From NCBI RefSeq assembly GCF_020179605.1, contig NZ_JAINZO010000002.1, forward strand, positions 558,001 through 622,000: a DNA stretch of 64,000 nucleotides, in the 5' to 3' direction. Below, piece by piece: positions 42,885 to 51,885 of this stretch. Each line of letters starts with the position of its first letter. The first letter of the stretch is position 1. The notes beneath the pieces were generated by a model. That model did not search any database and was not told where the DNA came from. It saw only the letters and a list, made by a program, of their open reading frames with translations. The position numbers and the translations under genes are program-made. Origin of the DNA: Geomonas agri (GTDB taxonomy: Bacteria > Desulfobacterota > Desulfuromonadia > Geobacterales > Geobacteraceae).

Positions 42885-43972
42885 ACGACGCCATCCGCGC
42901 GGCCGAAGCGGCCGAAAAGGTACGGCTGATCCGGGAGTCGCTCTGCCCGGATATGGCGGTGCGCCTGAAAGGGGTCGACTGGTTCGCCTGGATCACGGCG
43001 GGCGGCTCTAACGAGGTGCTCCTCGCCGCGGAAACGGGGATTGCCCAGGTGGTGGTCACACCCGACGGGGCCTTCGTGGTGACTAACGAGATCGAGGCGC
43101 AGCGTCTGGTGGACGAACAGCTTCCGGACGGTTTCGAGCTCCGGGTCCTGCCGTGGGCTTACCCCTCGCAGGTAGACGTCGTTTTGCGCGAACTGGTTCA
43201 CGGCCTGCCGGTCTGCTCCGACCGCCCCGAGGAAGGGGAGCATGAACTCCCCGCGCCGCTGGTGACCGCCAGGCGGGTGCTCACGCCGACCGAGGTGCAG
43301 CGCTACCGCTCGGTGGGGCTGCTCGCCGCGCAGGCGATGACCGAGGTGCTCACCCAGGCACAGCCACAGTGGAGCGAACGCCAGCTGGCGGGGGCGGGTG
43401 CCCGCGCCCTCTACGCGCGCGGTCTCGCCCCGGCGCTCATCCTGGCCGCCGGGGAGCGGCGCTGTCAGCTGTACCGGCACCCCCTGCCCGGCGACGACCA
43501 GCTCGGTCGTCATGCCATGCTGGTCTTCTGCGCCCGGGGCTTCGGCCTCTACGCCAACCTGACCCGCTTTGTCGCCTTTGCCCCCCTGGCCGAGAAGGAA
43601 AAGGAGCGGCACCGGCTGGTGCGCGAGATCGAAGCGCGTGCGCTCGCCCTGTCCCGCCCCGACGAGCAGTTGAACGAGATCTACCGGGAGCTTAACTACG
43701 CCTACGCGGGCTTCGGTTTCGGCGACGCAATTCGTGAGCACCACCAGGGGGGTACCACGGGGTACCTGTCGCGCGAGGTGATCGCAGGGCCGGAAAGCCA
43801 GGAGGTGCTGCAGGCGGGAATGGCGGTAGCCTGGAACCCGAGCCTGCCGGGCGCCAAGATCGAGGACACCTTCCTTATTACCGAGATCGGCCTTTTGAAC
43901 CTCACCATCGACCCCGTCTGGCCCAGCGCACCGGTCGCCGGCCTGGAGAGGCCGCTGGTCTGGCAGGGGTAG
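42881..43972 (+). CDS. M24 aminopeptidase-P-like protein, probably catalytically dead
   Basis: A 363-residue protein with the creatinase-like N-terminal domain and the pita-bread C-terminal domain of M24 peptidases. Active members bind two metals through D, D, H, E, E. Here the first Asp pair is replaced (MLVFCARGFGLYANLTRF), the His region reads EHHQGGTTGYLSRE, and the first Glu loop is AWNPSLPGAKIEDTF. Only the last ED-type element looks normal. It likely lost peptidase activity. Its fixed place between galT (4-bp overlap) and galK (13 bp) argues for a role in sugar metabolism or regulation rather than proteolysis; the function is unknown. Confidence 0.8.
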   Translation: MNDAIRAAEAAEKVRLIRESLCPDMAVRLKGVDWFAWITAGGSNEVLLAAETGIAQVVVTPDGAFVVTNEIEAQRLVDEQLPDGFELRVLPWAYPSQVDVVLRELVHGLPVCSDRPEEGEHELPAPLVTARRVLTPTEVQRYRSVGLLAAQAMTEVLTQAQPQWSERQLAGAGARALYARGLAPALILAAGERRCQLYRHPLPGDDQLGRHAMLVFCARGFGLYANLTRFVAFAPLAEKEKERHRLVREIEARALALSRPDEQLNEIYRELNYAYAGFGFGDAIREHHQGGTTGYLSREVIAGPESQEVLQAGMAVAWNPSLPGAKIEDTFLITEIGLLNLTIDPVWPSAPVAGLERPLVWQG

Positions 43973-43985
43973 AGAAGAGGACGCC

Positions 43986-45062
43986 ATGGACGAGACCAGC
44001 TTCGAGAACACCTTCGGCTTTGCGGTACAGGCCGCGGCCAGCGCGCCCGGTCGAGTGAACCTCCTTGGCGAGCATACCGACTATAACGACGGCTTCGTCC
44101 TCCCTATTGCCATTCCGCTCGAGACCCGGGTGGAGGTGGCCAGAAGCTACGACGGCCTGAACCACTACTACGCCAGCGAACTGAGGGAGCGGGCCTGGTC
44201 CGAAGCCGGGGGCGCCGTGCCGAGCGGCTTCGCCGCCTACCTGCATGGCTGCCTCGCGCTGTTGCGCGTCTCCGGCTACCACTGCGACCCGGTCTGCGCC
44301 CGGGTCTCCTCGAAGGTCCCCATGGGGAGCGGGCTCTCCAGTTCCGCCGCCCTCGAGGTCGCCTTTTTGCGCGCCATGCGCACGCTGTTCGGCCTCGACC
44401 TGGACGACCTCTCCCTGGCCCTGATGGCGCAGCAGGCCGAGGTGCGCTACGCCGGGGTGAACTGCGGCATCATGGACCAGATGGCGTCGAGCCTGGCCGA
44501 CACCACCCACATGCTCTTTCTCGACACCCGCTCGCTGGAGCGCAAGCTGGTGCCGCTGCCGCGCAACTCCGAGCTCCTGGTGCTCGATTCCGGTGTGCCG
44601 CGCCGGCTGGGCGAGAGCAGGTACAACCTGCGCCGGCAGGAGTGCGAGGAGGCGGCGCGGCTCCTGGGCCTTGCCTCGCTTCGGGACCTGGACAACCCCA
44701 CCGAGCTGAGCCGCCTGCCGCGGGACCTGGCGCGCCGGGCCCGGCACGTGCTCAAGGAGAACGAGCGCGTGCTGCAGGCGCTGGTGGCGCCGCATGCGTG
44801 CCAGTTCGGCGAGCTGATGAACGAGTCGCACCGCAGTCTCAAGGAGGATTTCGATGTCTCCACCCCCGAGCTTGACCTCCTGGTCTCGCTGCTACAGCAG
44901 CAGGTCGAGGTCTTCGGCGCCCGCCTCACCGGTGCGGGGTTCGGCGGCGCCTGCGTGGCGCTGGTCCGGACAGGCACCGCCCGCGCCGTCGGCGAGCGGG
45001 TCCTGGCCCTGTACCAGGACCAGGACCAGGGACAGCAGGGCACCCTGCTGGTCCCGCAGTAA
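43986..45062 (+). CDS. galK: Galactokinase
   Basis: A 358-residue GHMP kinase that phosphorylates galactose at C1. It has the galactose-binding signature GRVNLLGEHTDYNDGFVLP, the ATP loop VPMGSGLSSSAALEVA and the C-terminal LTGAGFGGACVALV. The catalytic Asp lies in GVNCGIMDQMASSL. With galT it makes UDP-galactose; glf upstream then forms UDP-Galf. No galE or galM is visible in this window. GAGAAGAGGA lies before the ATG. Confidence 0.95.
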   Translation: MDETSFENTFGFAVQAAASAPGRVNLLGEHTDYNDGFVLPIAIPLETRVEVARSYDGLNHYYASELRERAWSEAGGAVPSGFAAYLHGCLALLRVSGYHCDPVCARVSSKVPMGSGLSSSAALEVAFLRAMRTLFGLDLDDLSLALMAQQAEVRYAGVNCGIMDQMASSLADTTHMLFLDTRSLERKLVPLPRNSELLVLDSGVPRRLGESRYNLRRQECEEAARLLGLASLRDLDNPTELSRLPRDLARRARHVLKENERVLQALVAPHACQFGELMNESHRSLKEDFDVSTPELDLLVSLLQQQVEVFGARLTGAGFGGACVALVRTGTARAVGERVLALYQDQDQGQQGTLLVPQ

Positions 45063-45073
45063 GGAGGGAGGAC

Positions 45074-47308
45074 GTGACCGGCGCGCAGGGGAGGCGACTC
45101 TTTCCCGAGCTTTGGGGCGGGGTCGAGTGTACCCTGCACCGCGTCGGCGACAGCTTCCACAGCCAGATCGAGCTGAGCGGCCACCTGGGGCGCCCGGTCG
45201 ACCTAGAGCTCTTCGCCACTCTCGGTATTACCGCGCTGCGCTACCCAGTGCTCTGGGAGATGGTAGCCCCCGACTCCCTGGACCGCCCCGACTGGAGCTT
45301 CAGTGATCAGCGGCTGCCGCTGTTACGCCGGCTCGGCATCGAGCCCATTGTCGGTTTCCTGCACCACGGCAGCGGCCCGCGCTATACCGACCTCACCGAT
45401 CCCGCTTTCCCCGACCTCCTGGCCCGCTACGCCGGCATGGTCGCCGCCCGCTACCCCTGGCTCACCTCGTTCACCCCCGTCAACGAACCGCTCACCACCG
45501 CCCGTTTCAGCTGCCTCTACGGTCACTGGTACCCCCATGGCCGCGACGACCGCAGCTTCGTCAGGGCCATCATCACCCAGTGCCGGGGCATCGTGGAGGC
45601 GATGCGCGCGATCAGGCGGGTGATCCCGGGGGCGCGGCTGGTGATGACCGAGGACATGGGGAGAACCTCCTCCACCAGTGAGCTGGCATACCAGGCCAAC
45701 TACGAGAACAGCCGCCGCTGGCTCAGCCTCGACCTTCTGGCCGGCCGGGTGGACCGGGACCACCCCCTGCGCCCGTGGCTCGCCGGAACCGGGGTAACCA
45801 AAGAGGATTTCGCCTACTTCCTTGGCTGCGAGATGACCCCGGACGTGATCGGGCTCAACTACTACCTCACCAGTGACCGTCACCTGGACGAGCGACTGGA
45901 GCGCTACCCCGGGCAGAGTCACGGCGGCAACCACCGGCACCGTTACGCGGACGTCGAGGCAGTGCGGGTCTGCCCGGAGGGGATCCTGGGGCACGAAGAG
46001 GTGCTGCGCGCGGCCTGGCTGCGCTACCACCGCGAGGTGGCCCTCACCGAGGTCCACGCCGGCGCCACCAGGGAGGACCAGCTACGCTGGTTCCACGAGG
46101 CGTGGCAGGCCGCGCTAAAGCTGTGCCGGGAGGGGGTCCCAGTGCGGGCGGTCACCTCGTGGGCGCTCTTGGGATCCTACGACTGGTGCGGGCTGCTCAC
46201 CAGTATGGACGGCAGGTACGAGCCGGGCGTCTTCGACGTAAGCGGCTCCGCGCCCCGCCCCACTGCCCTCGCCACGGCACTGAAACAGGTTGCCCTCTTT
46301 GGCCGTGCTTTCCACCCCACACTCACCCGTCCCGGTTGGTGGCGCCGCCCAGAGCGGTTTCTCCCCGGTTGCCGCCCGATGCCCACTATCCCGGACCTGC
46401 CTCACCCCGCGACCGGAGGGGTAGTGGTCATCGGCAAGACCGGGACCCTGGGGCGTGCTTTCTCCCTGGTCTGCGCCAGCCGTTGCGTCCCCTGTCACCT
46501 GCTTTCCCGCGCCGAGCTCGATATCACCTCCCGAGGCTCGGTGGTCGCGGCGCTGGAACTGTTCGCCCCGTGGGCCGTCGTCAACGCAGCCGGCTTCGTG
46601 CGGGTCGACGAGGCTGAAGAGGACGCCGCCACCTGCTTCGAACAGAACGCCCTTGGCCCGGGAATTCTCGCTGAGGAATGCGCCCGCAGGGGGATCGCCC
46701 TGGTCACCTTCTCCTCCGACATGGTCTTCGACGGCAGCAAGGGAGCCCCCTACCACGAAAGCGACCCGGTTGCGCCCTTGAACGTTTACGGACGGAGCAA
46801 GGCCGAGGCGGAGCGCCGCGTACTCGCGCTCCATCCCGGGGCGCTGCTGATCCGCACCAGTGCCTTCTTCGGCCCCTGGGACCGGTACAACTTCGTCACC
46901 GAAACGCTGCGCCGGCTTGCCCTGGGGGAGACCGTCACCGCCGCCTCCGACCTGGTGGTCTCCCCCACCTACGTCCCCGACCTGGTGCACGCCTGCCTGG
47001 ACCTCCTGGTGGACGCCGCCCGCGGCATCTGGCACGTCGCCAACGTCGGGGCCGTGACCTGGGCGGAACTGGCCACCAACTGCGCCACCATGGCGGGGTT
47101 CGATCCGGCCGCCGTAGTACCCCGCCCGGCCGCCACCCTGGGCCTGGCCGCCCCCCGTCCCCCCTTCTCCGCCCTCACCAGCGAGCGTTGGGGAGCGCTC
47201 CCCCCCCTCCAGGATGCCCTCACCCGCTACCTGCATGAGGCCGCCGCGGACATGCTGGCCCTCCAGTTGGAGCACGCCGGCAACGGCGGCACGAAAAAAG
47301 GCCCCTGA
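45074..47308 (+). CDS. GH1 glycosidase::RmlD-like sugar-nucleotide reductase fusion
   Basis: A 744-residue two-domain protein. Residues 1-415 form a GH1-like TIM barrel with acid/base FTPVNEPLTT and a likely nucleophile in VALTEVHAGA; the usual ITENG is not kept. Residues about 446-744 form an extended short-chain dehydrogenase of the dTDP-4-dehydrorhamnose reductase (RmlD) type: VVIGKTGTLGRAF, VVNAAGFVRVDEAEED, TFSSDMVFDG and NVYGRSKAEAE with the YxxxK pair. A break in an otherwise continuous frame is not seen, so the fusion is real. It starts at GTG 45074 with AAGGAGG upstream. Which sugar it acts on is unknown; deoxysugar synthesis linked to glycan trimming is an inference. Confidence 0.85.
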   Translation: MTGAQGRRLFPELWGGVECTLHRVGDSFHSQIELSGHLGRPVDLELFATLGITALRYPVLWEMVAPDSLDRPDWSFSDQRLPLLRRLGIEPIVGFLHHGSGPRYTDLTDPAFPDLLARYAGMVAARYPWLTSFTPVNEPLTTARFSCLYGHWYPHGRDDRSFVRAIITQCRGIVEAMRAIRRVIPGARLVMTEDMGRTSSTSELAYQANYENSRRWLSLDLLAGRVDRDHPLRPWLAGTGVTKEDFAYFLGCEMTPDVIGLNYYLTSDRHLDERLERYPGQSHGGNHRHRYADVEAVRVCPEGILGHEEVLRAAWLRYHREVALTEVHAGATREDQLRWFHEAWQAALKLCREGVPVRAVTSWALLGSYDWCGLLTSMDGRYEPGVFDVSGSAPRPTALATALKQVALFGRAFHPTLTRPGWWRRPERFLPGCRPMPTIPDLPHPATGGVVVIGKTGTLGRAFSLVCASRCVPCHLLSRAELDITSRGSVVAALELFAPWAVVNAAGFVRVDEAEEDAATCFEQNALGPGILAEECARRGIALVTFSSDMVFDGSKGAPYHESDPVAPLNVYGRSKAEAERRVLALHPGALLIRTSAFFGPWDRYNFVTETLRRLALGETVTAASDLVVSPTYVPDLVHACLDLLVDAARGIWHVANVGAVTWAELATNCATMAGFDPAAVVPRPAATLGLAAPRPPFSALTSERWGALPPLQDALTRYLHEAAADMLALQLEHAGNGGTKKGP

Positions 47309-47325
47309 ACGGGGCCTTCTTCTTT
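47298..47325. terminator. Bidirectional terminator between convergent genes
   Basis: AAGGCCCC (47298-47305) and GGGGCCTT (47311-47318) form an 8-bp stem with a 5-base loop that contains part of the fusion gene stop codon. T-rich runs follow on both strands. It serves the galactose cluster and the convergent glycosyltransferase. Confidence 0.85.
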
Positions 47326-47347
47326 CCTGCTGCCTGGCTTGGGTCCG

Positions 47348-48463
47348 CTACCGGTGTGGTGGCCGCGTAGCCGCCAGCAGTTCCTCCATGGAGCGGACCG
47401 TGGCATCCCACGAGGTCCCCGCCACCACCTCCCGCATCGCCCGCACCATCTCCTGCTGCTTCGCCTCGGTCAACGCGAGGGCGCCTTCGCACCCGGCGAT
47501 GAAACTCTCGATACCATCCCCGATGAAGACTATGTCGCCGTAGGGCTCGGCCACGTCCGTGATTGGTGTGCTTACCACAGGTTTTTCTGCCGCCATGTAC
47601 TCCAATATCTTGGTGGGGCTGATGAAGCGGGTCGCTTCGTTCAGGGCGAAGGGGATCAGGCAGACATCCCAGCCGGCCAGGAAGCAAGGCAACTGGGCGT
47701 ACTCCTGCTGGCCGTAGTAGCTGATGTTGTCGCGCCGGGGCAGGGTCTCGGGGGAGATCTTCAGCACCGGCCCCACCATGACGATCTGCCATTCCGGGTG
47801 CGACAAGGCCAGCGCGTACAGCAGGGGGAGGTTGAGCCGCTCGTCCAGGACCCCGAAGTAACCCAGACGCGGGCGCGGCAGGGGGCGCTGGCTTTCGTGC
47901 TCAATGTCGGGGTCGCAGGCGAGGCCGAAGTGGGCCGCATCGACGCTGCTCGGGAAACAGTAGACCCGCGCGTGGTGGCGCTGCTTGGCTCGGTATAGGC
48001 TGGGGCCGCCGGTGAAGACCAAGTCCGCCAGCTCCAGCAGCGCGCGCTCCCGCTGCGCCAACTCCTTTGGGGCATCGAGGAACCCGGAGAGTTCGTCCAT
48101 GCAGTCGTACACCACCAGGCGGGGCTTGAGGGTGGCCGCGAGCGGCAGCGCCATCGGAGTGTAGAACCAGGCCACGTAACGCTCCAGCCGCTCCTCGTGC
48201 AGGAGTTCCTCGAGTAGCGGGGTCAGGCAGGAAATCTGTTCGTCGTCGTATCCCGGTCGCTCCACGGGGGTGTGCGGACGGCAAACCAGCACGCCAGGGG
48301 CCGGGTTGGTGCACTCCAGAAAAGGATCCGACTCCCTGTCCAGCACCGGTTCCTCGAAGAAGATGACGCGGCGGCGTTCCGCCATGCGCGCCAGCAGCTG
48401 CTGCGGACGCTGGTAGACGAAGCTCCAGCGCAGGTGGGAAAAAACGATGATCGCTTCGTGCAT
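47348..48463 (-). CDS. GT-B glycosyltransferase (family 1/4-like)
   Basis: A 371-residue cytosolic GT-B fold enzyme. The N-terminal lobe begins IIVFSHLRWSFVYQRPQQLL, a signature of bacterial teichuronic or exopolysaccharide-type transferases. The C-terminal lobe has LGYFGVLDERLNLPLLYALA and the nucleotide-sugar loop FALNEATRFISPTKILEYMA. AGGAGG precedes the ATG. It faces the galactose cluster and may use UDP-Gal or UDP-Galf made there, which is inference. Confidence 0.88.
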   Translation of the reverse strand: MHEAIIVFSHLRWSFVYQRPQQLLARMAERRRVIFFEEPVLDRESDPFLECTNPAPGVLVCRPHTPVERPGYDDEQISCLTPLLEELLHEERLERYVAWFYTPMALPLAATLKPRLVVYDCMDELSGFLDAPKELAQRERALLELADLVFTGGPSLYRAKQRHHARVYCFPSSVDAAHFGLACDPDIEHESQRPLPRPRLGYFGVLDERLNLPLLYALALSHPEWQIVMVGPVLKISPETLPRRDNISYYGQQEYAQLPCFLAGWDVCLIPFALNEATRFISPTKILEYMAAEKPVVSTPITDVAEPYGDIVFIGDGIESFIAGCEGALALTEAKQQEMVRAMREVVAGTSWDATVRSMEELLAATRPPHR

Positions 48464-48765
48464 CCCCGCCTCCTGTCGACGGCTGCCGCGTCAGACTGGC
48501 TGCCGTGCGCTATGATACCGCCCTCAGGCAAGTTCCCCGCTTAAAATTAACAGTAGAGGATTTTAACATGAGCCAACGTGAAGGGAAGCTGCGTAACGCC
48601 AGTCGCGTAAAGTCCCACATAAAAACGGTGAATACTACTGCCTCACATTAAAGCTTTAGCTTTTCCTGCCGATGAAGATATCTGACCCATGCGTCTCCCC
48701 GCGCAATGCTGCGCCGGGGTAGGCACTACCGAAGCGGCGCCTGGCCAGGCGCGGAGGGAGAACTC
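48464..48765. other. Intergenic region with a doubtful 27-codon ORF
   Basis: A divergent gap between the glycosyltransferase and the chemoreceptor. A 27-codon + strand frame (ATG 48568 to TAA 48651, MSQREGKLRNASRVK and on) has AGAGGA upstream and is very basic. I cannot support it beyond that. No riboswitch was recognised. Confidence 0.35.
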
Positions 48766-49884
48766 ATGAAACTTTTCGGCAACTCCTGTCAGTCGAAGGT
48801 GGACGAACAGGCGGTGGAAATCGCAAAGATGGCCCAGATGCTCGACAACGTCGACAACATCGTCATGCTCTGCGACACCAGCCACGAGAACAAGATCATC
48901 TACATGAACAAGCCTGCCCGCGCCCTGATGCAGCAGTTCCGCGGCCAGTTGAACGCGGGACTGCGCGGTGCCGACGTCGCCAACGCCGAGGGGAACAGCA
49001 TCCACCAGTTCCACAAAGACCCGGCTCGTATTCGCGGCATCTTCGGTGAGCCGCGCGGCCGGATGCCCCACACCGCCGAGATCCCCATCGGCGAGGTAAC
49101 CCTGCGCACCTCCACCTACCCCATCTGGGACAGCCGCGATCCTTCCAAGGTGCTCTATTACATGGCCTGCTGGAACGACATCACCGCCGAAAAGGCGGTC
49201 GCGCAGCACCAGCACGACGCCATCGAGCGCAAGGAGTACCTGGAGACGCGGGTGACCCAGATCGCCACCGCCATGGAGGAAATGAGCATGACGGTGAACG
49301 AGGTGGCACGCAACACGGTCAACGCCGCCGACTCCGCCGCCGAGGTGGCAGGCAACGCCCGCGAGGGACAGAGCGTGGTGAGCCAGGCCGTGAGCGAGAT
49401 GCGCAAGGTGGCTGAGATCGTCAGGGATTCGGCGGAGATCGTCGGGAACTTGGGGGAAAAATCGGCGAAGATCGGGGAATTCGTTTCGGTCATCAATGAT
49501 ATCGCCGACCAGACCAACCTGCTGGCGCTGAACGCCGCCATCGAGGCTGCCCGGGCCGGCGAACAGGGACGCGGCTTCGCCGTGGTGGCCGACGAGGTGC
49601 GCCGCCTGGCGGATCGCACCGTCGCCTCCACCAAGGAAATCCGGCTCATGGTCGAGGAGATCCAGAAGGAAACCGCCTTGGCGGTGGAATCGATCGAGCG
49701 TGGCAAGAGCGAGGCCGAGGTGAGCGAGGCGCTCTCGCACCAGGTCGACAGCTCGCTCGTCAACATCGTCAACTCCATCGAGCAGATCGAACACGTCATC
49801 GGGCAGATCGCCACGGCGTCCGAGGAACAGGCCGCGACCTCGACCACCATAGCCGCGAACCTCGAGGAGATCGTGCGCGGCTAA
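48766..49884 (+). CDS. Soluble PAS-containing methyl-accepting chemotaxis protein
   Basis: A 372-residue cytoplasmic receptor with no membrane segment. A PAS domain fills residues about 25-145 ([38 protein letters not shown]). The signalling hairpin is complete with the CheA/CheW contact tip [31 protein letters not shown] (split over two helices). The C-terminus stops early after the second methylation helix, with no CheR-binding pentapeptide. AGGGAG before ATG 48766 sets the start. It could report cytoplasmic redox or metabolic state to the flagellar or type IV pilus system. Confidence 0.9.
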   Translation: MKLFGNSCQSKVDEQAVEIAKMAQMLDNVDNIVMLCDTSHENKIIYMNKPARALMQQFRGQLNAGLRGADVANAEGNSIHQFHKDPARIRGIFGEPRGRMPHTAEIPIGEVTLRTSTYPIWDSRDPSKVLYYMACWNDITAEKAVAQHQHDAIERKEYLETRVTQIATAMEEMSMTVNEVARNTVNAADSAAEVAGNAREGQSVVSQAVSEMRKVAEIVRDSAEIVGNLGEKSAKIGEFVSVINDIADQTNLLALNAAIEAARAGEQGRGFAVVADEVRRLADRTVASTKEIRLMVEEIQKETALAVESIERGKSEAEVSEALSHQVDSSLVNIVNSIEQIEHVIGQIATASEEQAATSTTIAANLEEIVRG

Positions 49885-49927
49885 CGAATCCACCCCACCT
49901 CTCACCTCCTTGAGCCGGGGAGGGAAA

Positions 49928-49966
49928 GCCCCGCCGGGCCCGGTACTCGGCGGGGCATCTTTATTT
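49928..49966. terminator. Terminator between chemoreceptor and ext cluster
   Basis: GCCCCGCCG (49928-49936) and CGGCGGGGC (49948-49956) form a perfect 9-bp stem followed by ATCTTTATTT on the + strand. It ends the chemoreceptor gene. On the minus strand it lies just past the last cytochrome gene and could also end the ext transcript. Confidence 0.8.
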
Positions 49967-50780
49967 ATCGCCCCTGCCGGTCCGTCAGAATCCCCACCAG
50001 CTTTTCCAGATCTCCTTCCGGCAGGGTTACCGGCCGCATCTGGGTCTGCGCCCGGCTTTGTCTCGGGTTGTCCAGCCATTTCTTCAGGGCAGCCTGGCTC
50101 CAGGGGGTGCGCCCCTCGGCCGTCTTCGGGTAGAACTCCGACAAGAATCCGGAGAGGTTGGGGCCGATGGCGCCGTGGCCCAGCCCCCCAAGGGTACGCG
50201 TGAGCGCCCGGTGACAGGCGCCGCAGCGCTTCTCGAAGACGTTGTCCCTACGGGTGTCCCCATCCTGGAAATGCACCACCTGGGGTGATTCTTCCTTACC
50301 GCGTCCCCCCTTCGCCCTTTCCTCCCGTGCCCCCGCCAGTACCGCATTCACCAGGTCCGTTTTCTGTCGCTCGTTAAAGTGAAACTGGGGCATCAACAGC
50401 GCCGGGTTGCCGATCGCCTCAAAGATCGTCTGCGCCGTGGTCCCTGCCGGGAGCCGGTCCAGGTCCGCGGCGAGCCGGTTCCCCTTCCCCGCCAGAATGT
50501 GGCAACGCCGGCAGGCAAACTGCTCCACGAGGTCGCGCCCACGCCGCGTAGGCGCCGAGCCGGGCACAGTAAACCAGGCAAAGCGCCCCGGCACCAGGTC
50601 GTGGTGGGCGATGCGCGGCCGGTCCGAGCGCGGGTCGCCACCGTGGCAACCCACGCAGCTGCCCAGGGAACTGTAGTGCGCAGGATGGCACTTGAGGCAG
50701 GAGGGTCGCACGGCTCCCTGCACGGCCACCGGGGCCACCACGAGACCGAGCGCGATCAGAAGGGGGACACGAACTGCCAA
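49965..50780 (-). CDS. Four-haem periplasmic c-type cytochrome of the ext bc module
   Basis: A 271-residue exported cytochrome with four CxxCH motifs (CLKCH, CVGCH, CRRCH, CGACH). The last haem domain ends with a mono-haem cytochrome c-like region (IGPNLSGFLSEF, a Met-containing loop near QTQMRPVTL). I start at TTG 50780 because AGAGGTG sits four bases before it and the next residues form a signal peptide (VRVPLLIALGLVVAPVAVQG). A frame open to 50933 would otherwise overlap the upstream gene much further. It is the last gene of the cluster and likely accepts electrons from the cytochrome b/Rieske pair. Confidence 0.88.
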   Translation of the reverse strand: MAVRVPLLIALGLVVAPVAVQGAVRPSCLKCHPAHYSSLGSCVGCHGGDPRSDRPRIAHHDLVPGRFAWFTVPGSAPTRRGRDLVEQFACRRCHILAGKGNRLAADLDRLPAGTTAQTIFEAIGNPALLMPQFHFNERQKTDLVNAVLAGAREERAKGGRGKEESPQVVHFQDGDTRRDNVFEKRCGACHRALTRTLGGLGHGAIGPNLSGFLSEFYPKTAEGRTPWSQAALKKWLDNPRQSRAQTQMRPVTLPEGDLEKLVGILTDRQGR

Positions 50781-51169
50781 TTGGCACCTCTGCAGAACAT
50801 GGCCACGAAAGTCAGCGCCAACACCAGGATGGCGATAGCGAGTGCCGCGCAGTTGACGGCCCGGCACTCGCGGGGGAACCAGCGGGCGGAGTCGGGCGTC
50901 GAGCGGGTGAGCCAGGGAAGAGCGACGAAACACGCGGCCAGCGCCAGCACCAGGTAGATGAGGTATTTGGAGTAGCTGACCAGTTCCTGGATCCAGAGCA
51001 GGAACCAGGCAGACTTGACCGGATTGGGGACGCGGGCGAGGTTCGCCTGTTCCTGCAGGGGAGCCGGGACCAGCGTGGCAAGGGCCATGAGGGTCACTAC
51101 CGTCAGGGCCAGCGCGATCTTGATGAGCCGGAAGAAGTGCGGCGAACTCTTTACGTAGCCTCGTTTCAT
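50756..51169 (-). CDS. extQ: Cytochrome b subunit-IV-like membrane protein
   Basis: A 137-residue protein with three helices. PNPVKSAWFLLWIQELVSY matches the quinol-site region of cytochrome b6f subunit IV and the C-terminal half of cytochrome b. Together with the upstream b6-like protein it would make a split cytochrome b that oxidises menaquinol. The ATG overlaps the cytochrome b stop by 4 bp (ATGA). The symbol follows the ext selenite/tellurite reduction operon nomenclature from memory. Confidence 0.8.
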   Translation of the reverse strand: MKRGYVKSSPHFFRLIKIALALTVVTLMALATLVPAPLQEQANLARVPNPVKSAWFLLWIQELVSYSKYLIYLVLALAACFVALPWLTRSTPDSARWFPRECRAVNCAALAIAILVLALTFVAMFCRGANWQFVSPF

Positions 51170-51786
51170 AGGTAGGGGAGCACCCCCTTGTTCTTCCTGA
51201 TCCGGTAGAAGTGGAGCCCGCTCAGAAACAGAAGCGCTCCCGGGATCATCAGGATGTGCAGCACGTAGAAGCGCAGCAGAGAGGCAGGTTCACCAACGCC
51301 GTCCGGCACCAGTGTGGCGCGCAGCGCCCCGCCCAGCGGCATGATGTGCAGCAGCTCCATCCCGGTCTGGGTGGCCCAGAGGGCGAGCTGGTCCATGGGG
51401 AGGAGGTAGCCGGTGTACCCTTCGAACACCGCCAGGAAAAAGAGGGCGCAACCGACCAGCCAGTTCAACTGTCGGGGCTTTTGATAGGCGCCGGTCAGGA
51501 TGACCCGCAGGGTGTGCAAGACGATCAGCACCAGGAAGAAGTGGCTCGCGAGCCGATGCAGGCTTCTCAGGTAGCGCCCACCCCAGACCGAGGACTCCAG
51601 GAGCAGGATCGACGGGTACGCCGCGGCCGGGGTCGGTTGGTAGTAGAAAAGGAGCAGCAGCCCCGTGGCGGCCAAAAGGAGCAGGCAGGTGAAGGCCAGC
51701 CCTCCAAGGCAGAGGGTGTAGGAGAGGGTGAGGTTTCGTTGCAGCACCGCCCTCGGAAAGAGATGTTTGAGGAAGTCCTCGATCAA
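51166..51786 (-). CDS. extP: Cytochrome b6-like diheme subunit
   Basis: A 206-residue membrane protein with four helices and four haem-ligand His in the b6 pattern: RSLHRLASHFFLVLIVLH (pair 14 apart) and VLHILMIPGALLFLSGLH (pair 15 apart). It holds the two b haems of a quinol:cytochrome c oxidoreductase in the inner membrane. It starts at TTG 51786 with GGGAGC at suitable spacing. A hairpin (51827-51867) separates it from the Rieske gene. The symbol is from memory of the ext operon. Confidence 0.9.
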   Translation of the reverse strand: MIEDFLKHLFPRAVLQRNLTLSYTLCLGGLAFTCLLLLAATGLLLLFYYQPTPAAAYPSILLLESSVWGGRYLRSLHRLASHFFLVLIVLHTLRVILTGAYQKPRQLNWLVGCALFFLAVFEGYTGYLLPMDQLALWATQTGMELLHIMPLGGALRATLVPDGVGEPASLLRFYVLHILMIPGALLFLSGLHFYRIRKNKGVLPYL

Positions 51787-51826
51787 ATCAGTTGCTCCCG
51801 CTGTTTAACCTGTACCACCTGCGTTC

Positions 51827-51867
51827 CCTGCCTCGCCGACTTCTTCCTCCCTTGCGGAAGAGGCAGG
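51827..51867 (-). other. Intercistronic inverted repeat
   Basis: CCTGCCTC (51827-51834) and GAGGCAGG (51860-51867) pair around a 25-base loop between the Rieske and cytochrome b genes. There is no U tract, so it is more likely an mRNA stability or processing structure than a terminator. Confidence 0.45.
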
Positions 51868-51885
51868 ATGAATGATTATTCGCCC

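Noticed and set aside
48568..48651. 27-codon basic ORF with a fair ribosome binding site
   Set aside because: Too short, no homology I can recall, and no conserved context; kept only as a note in the intergenic entry.
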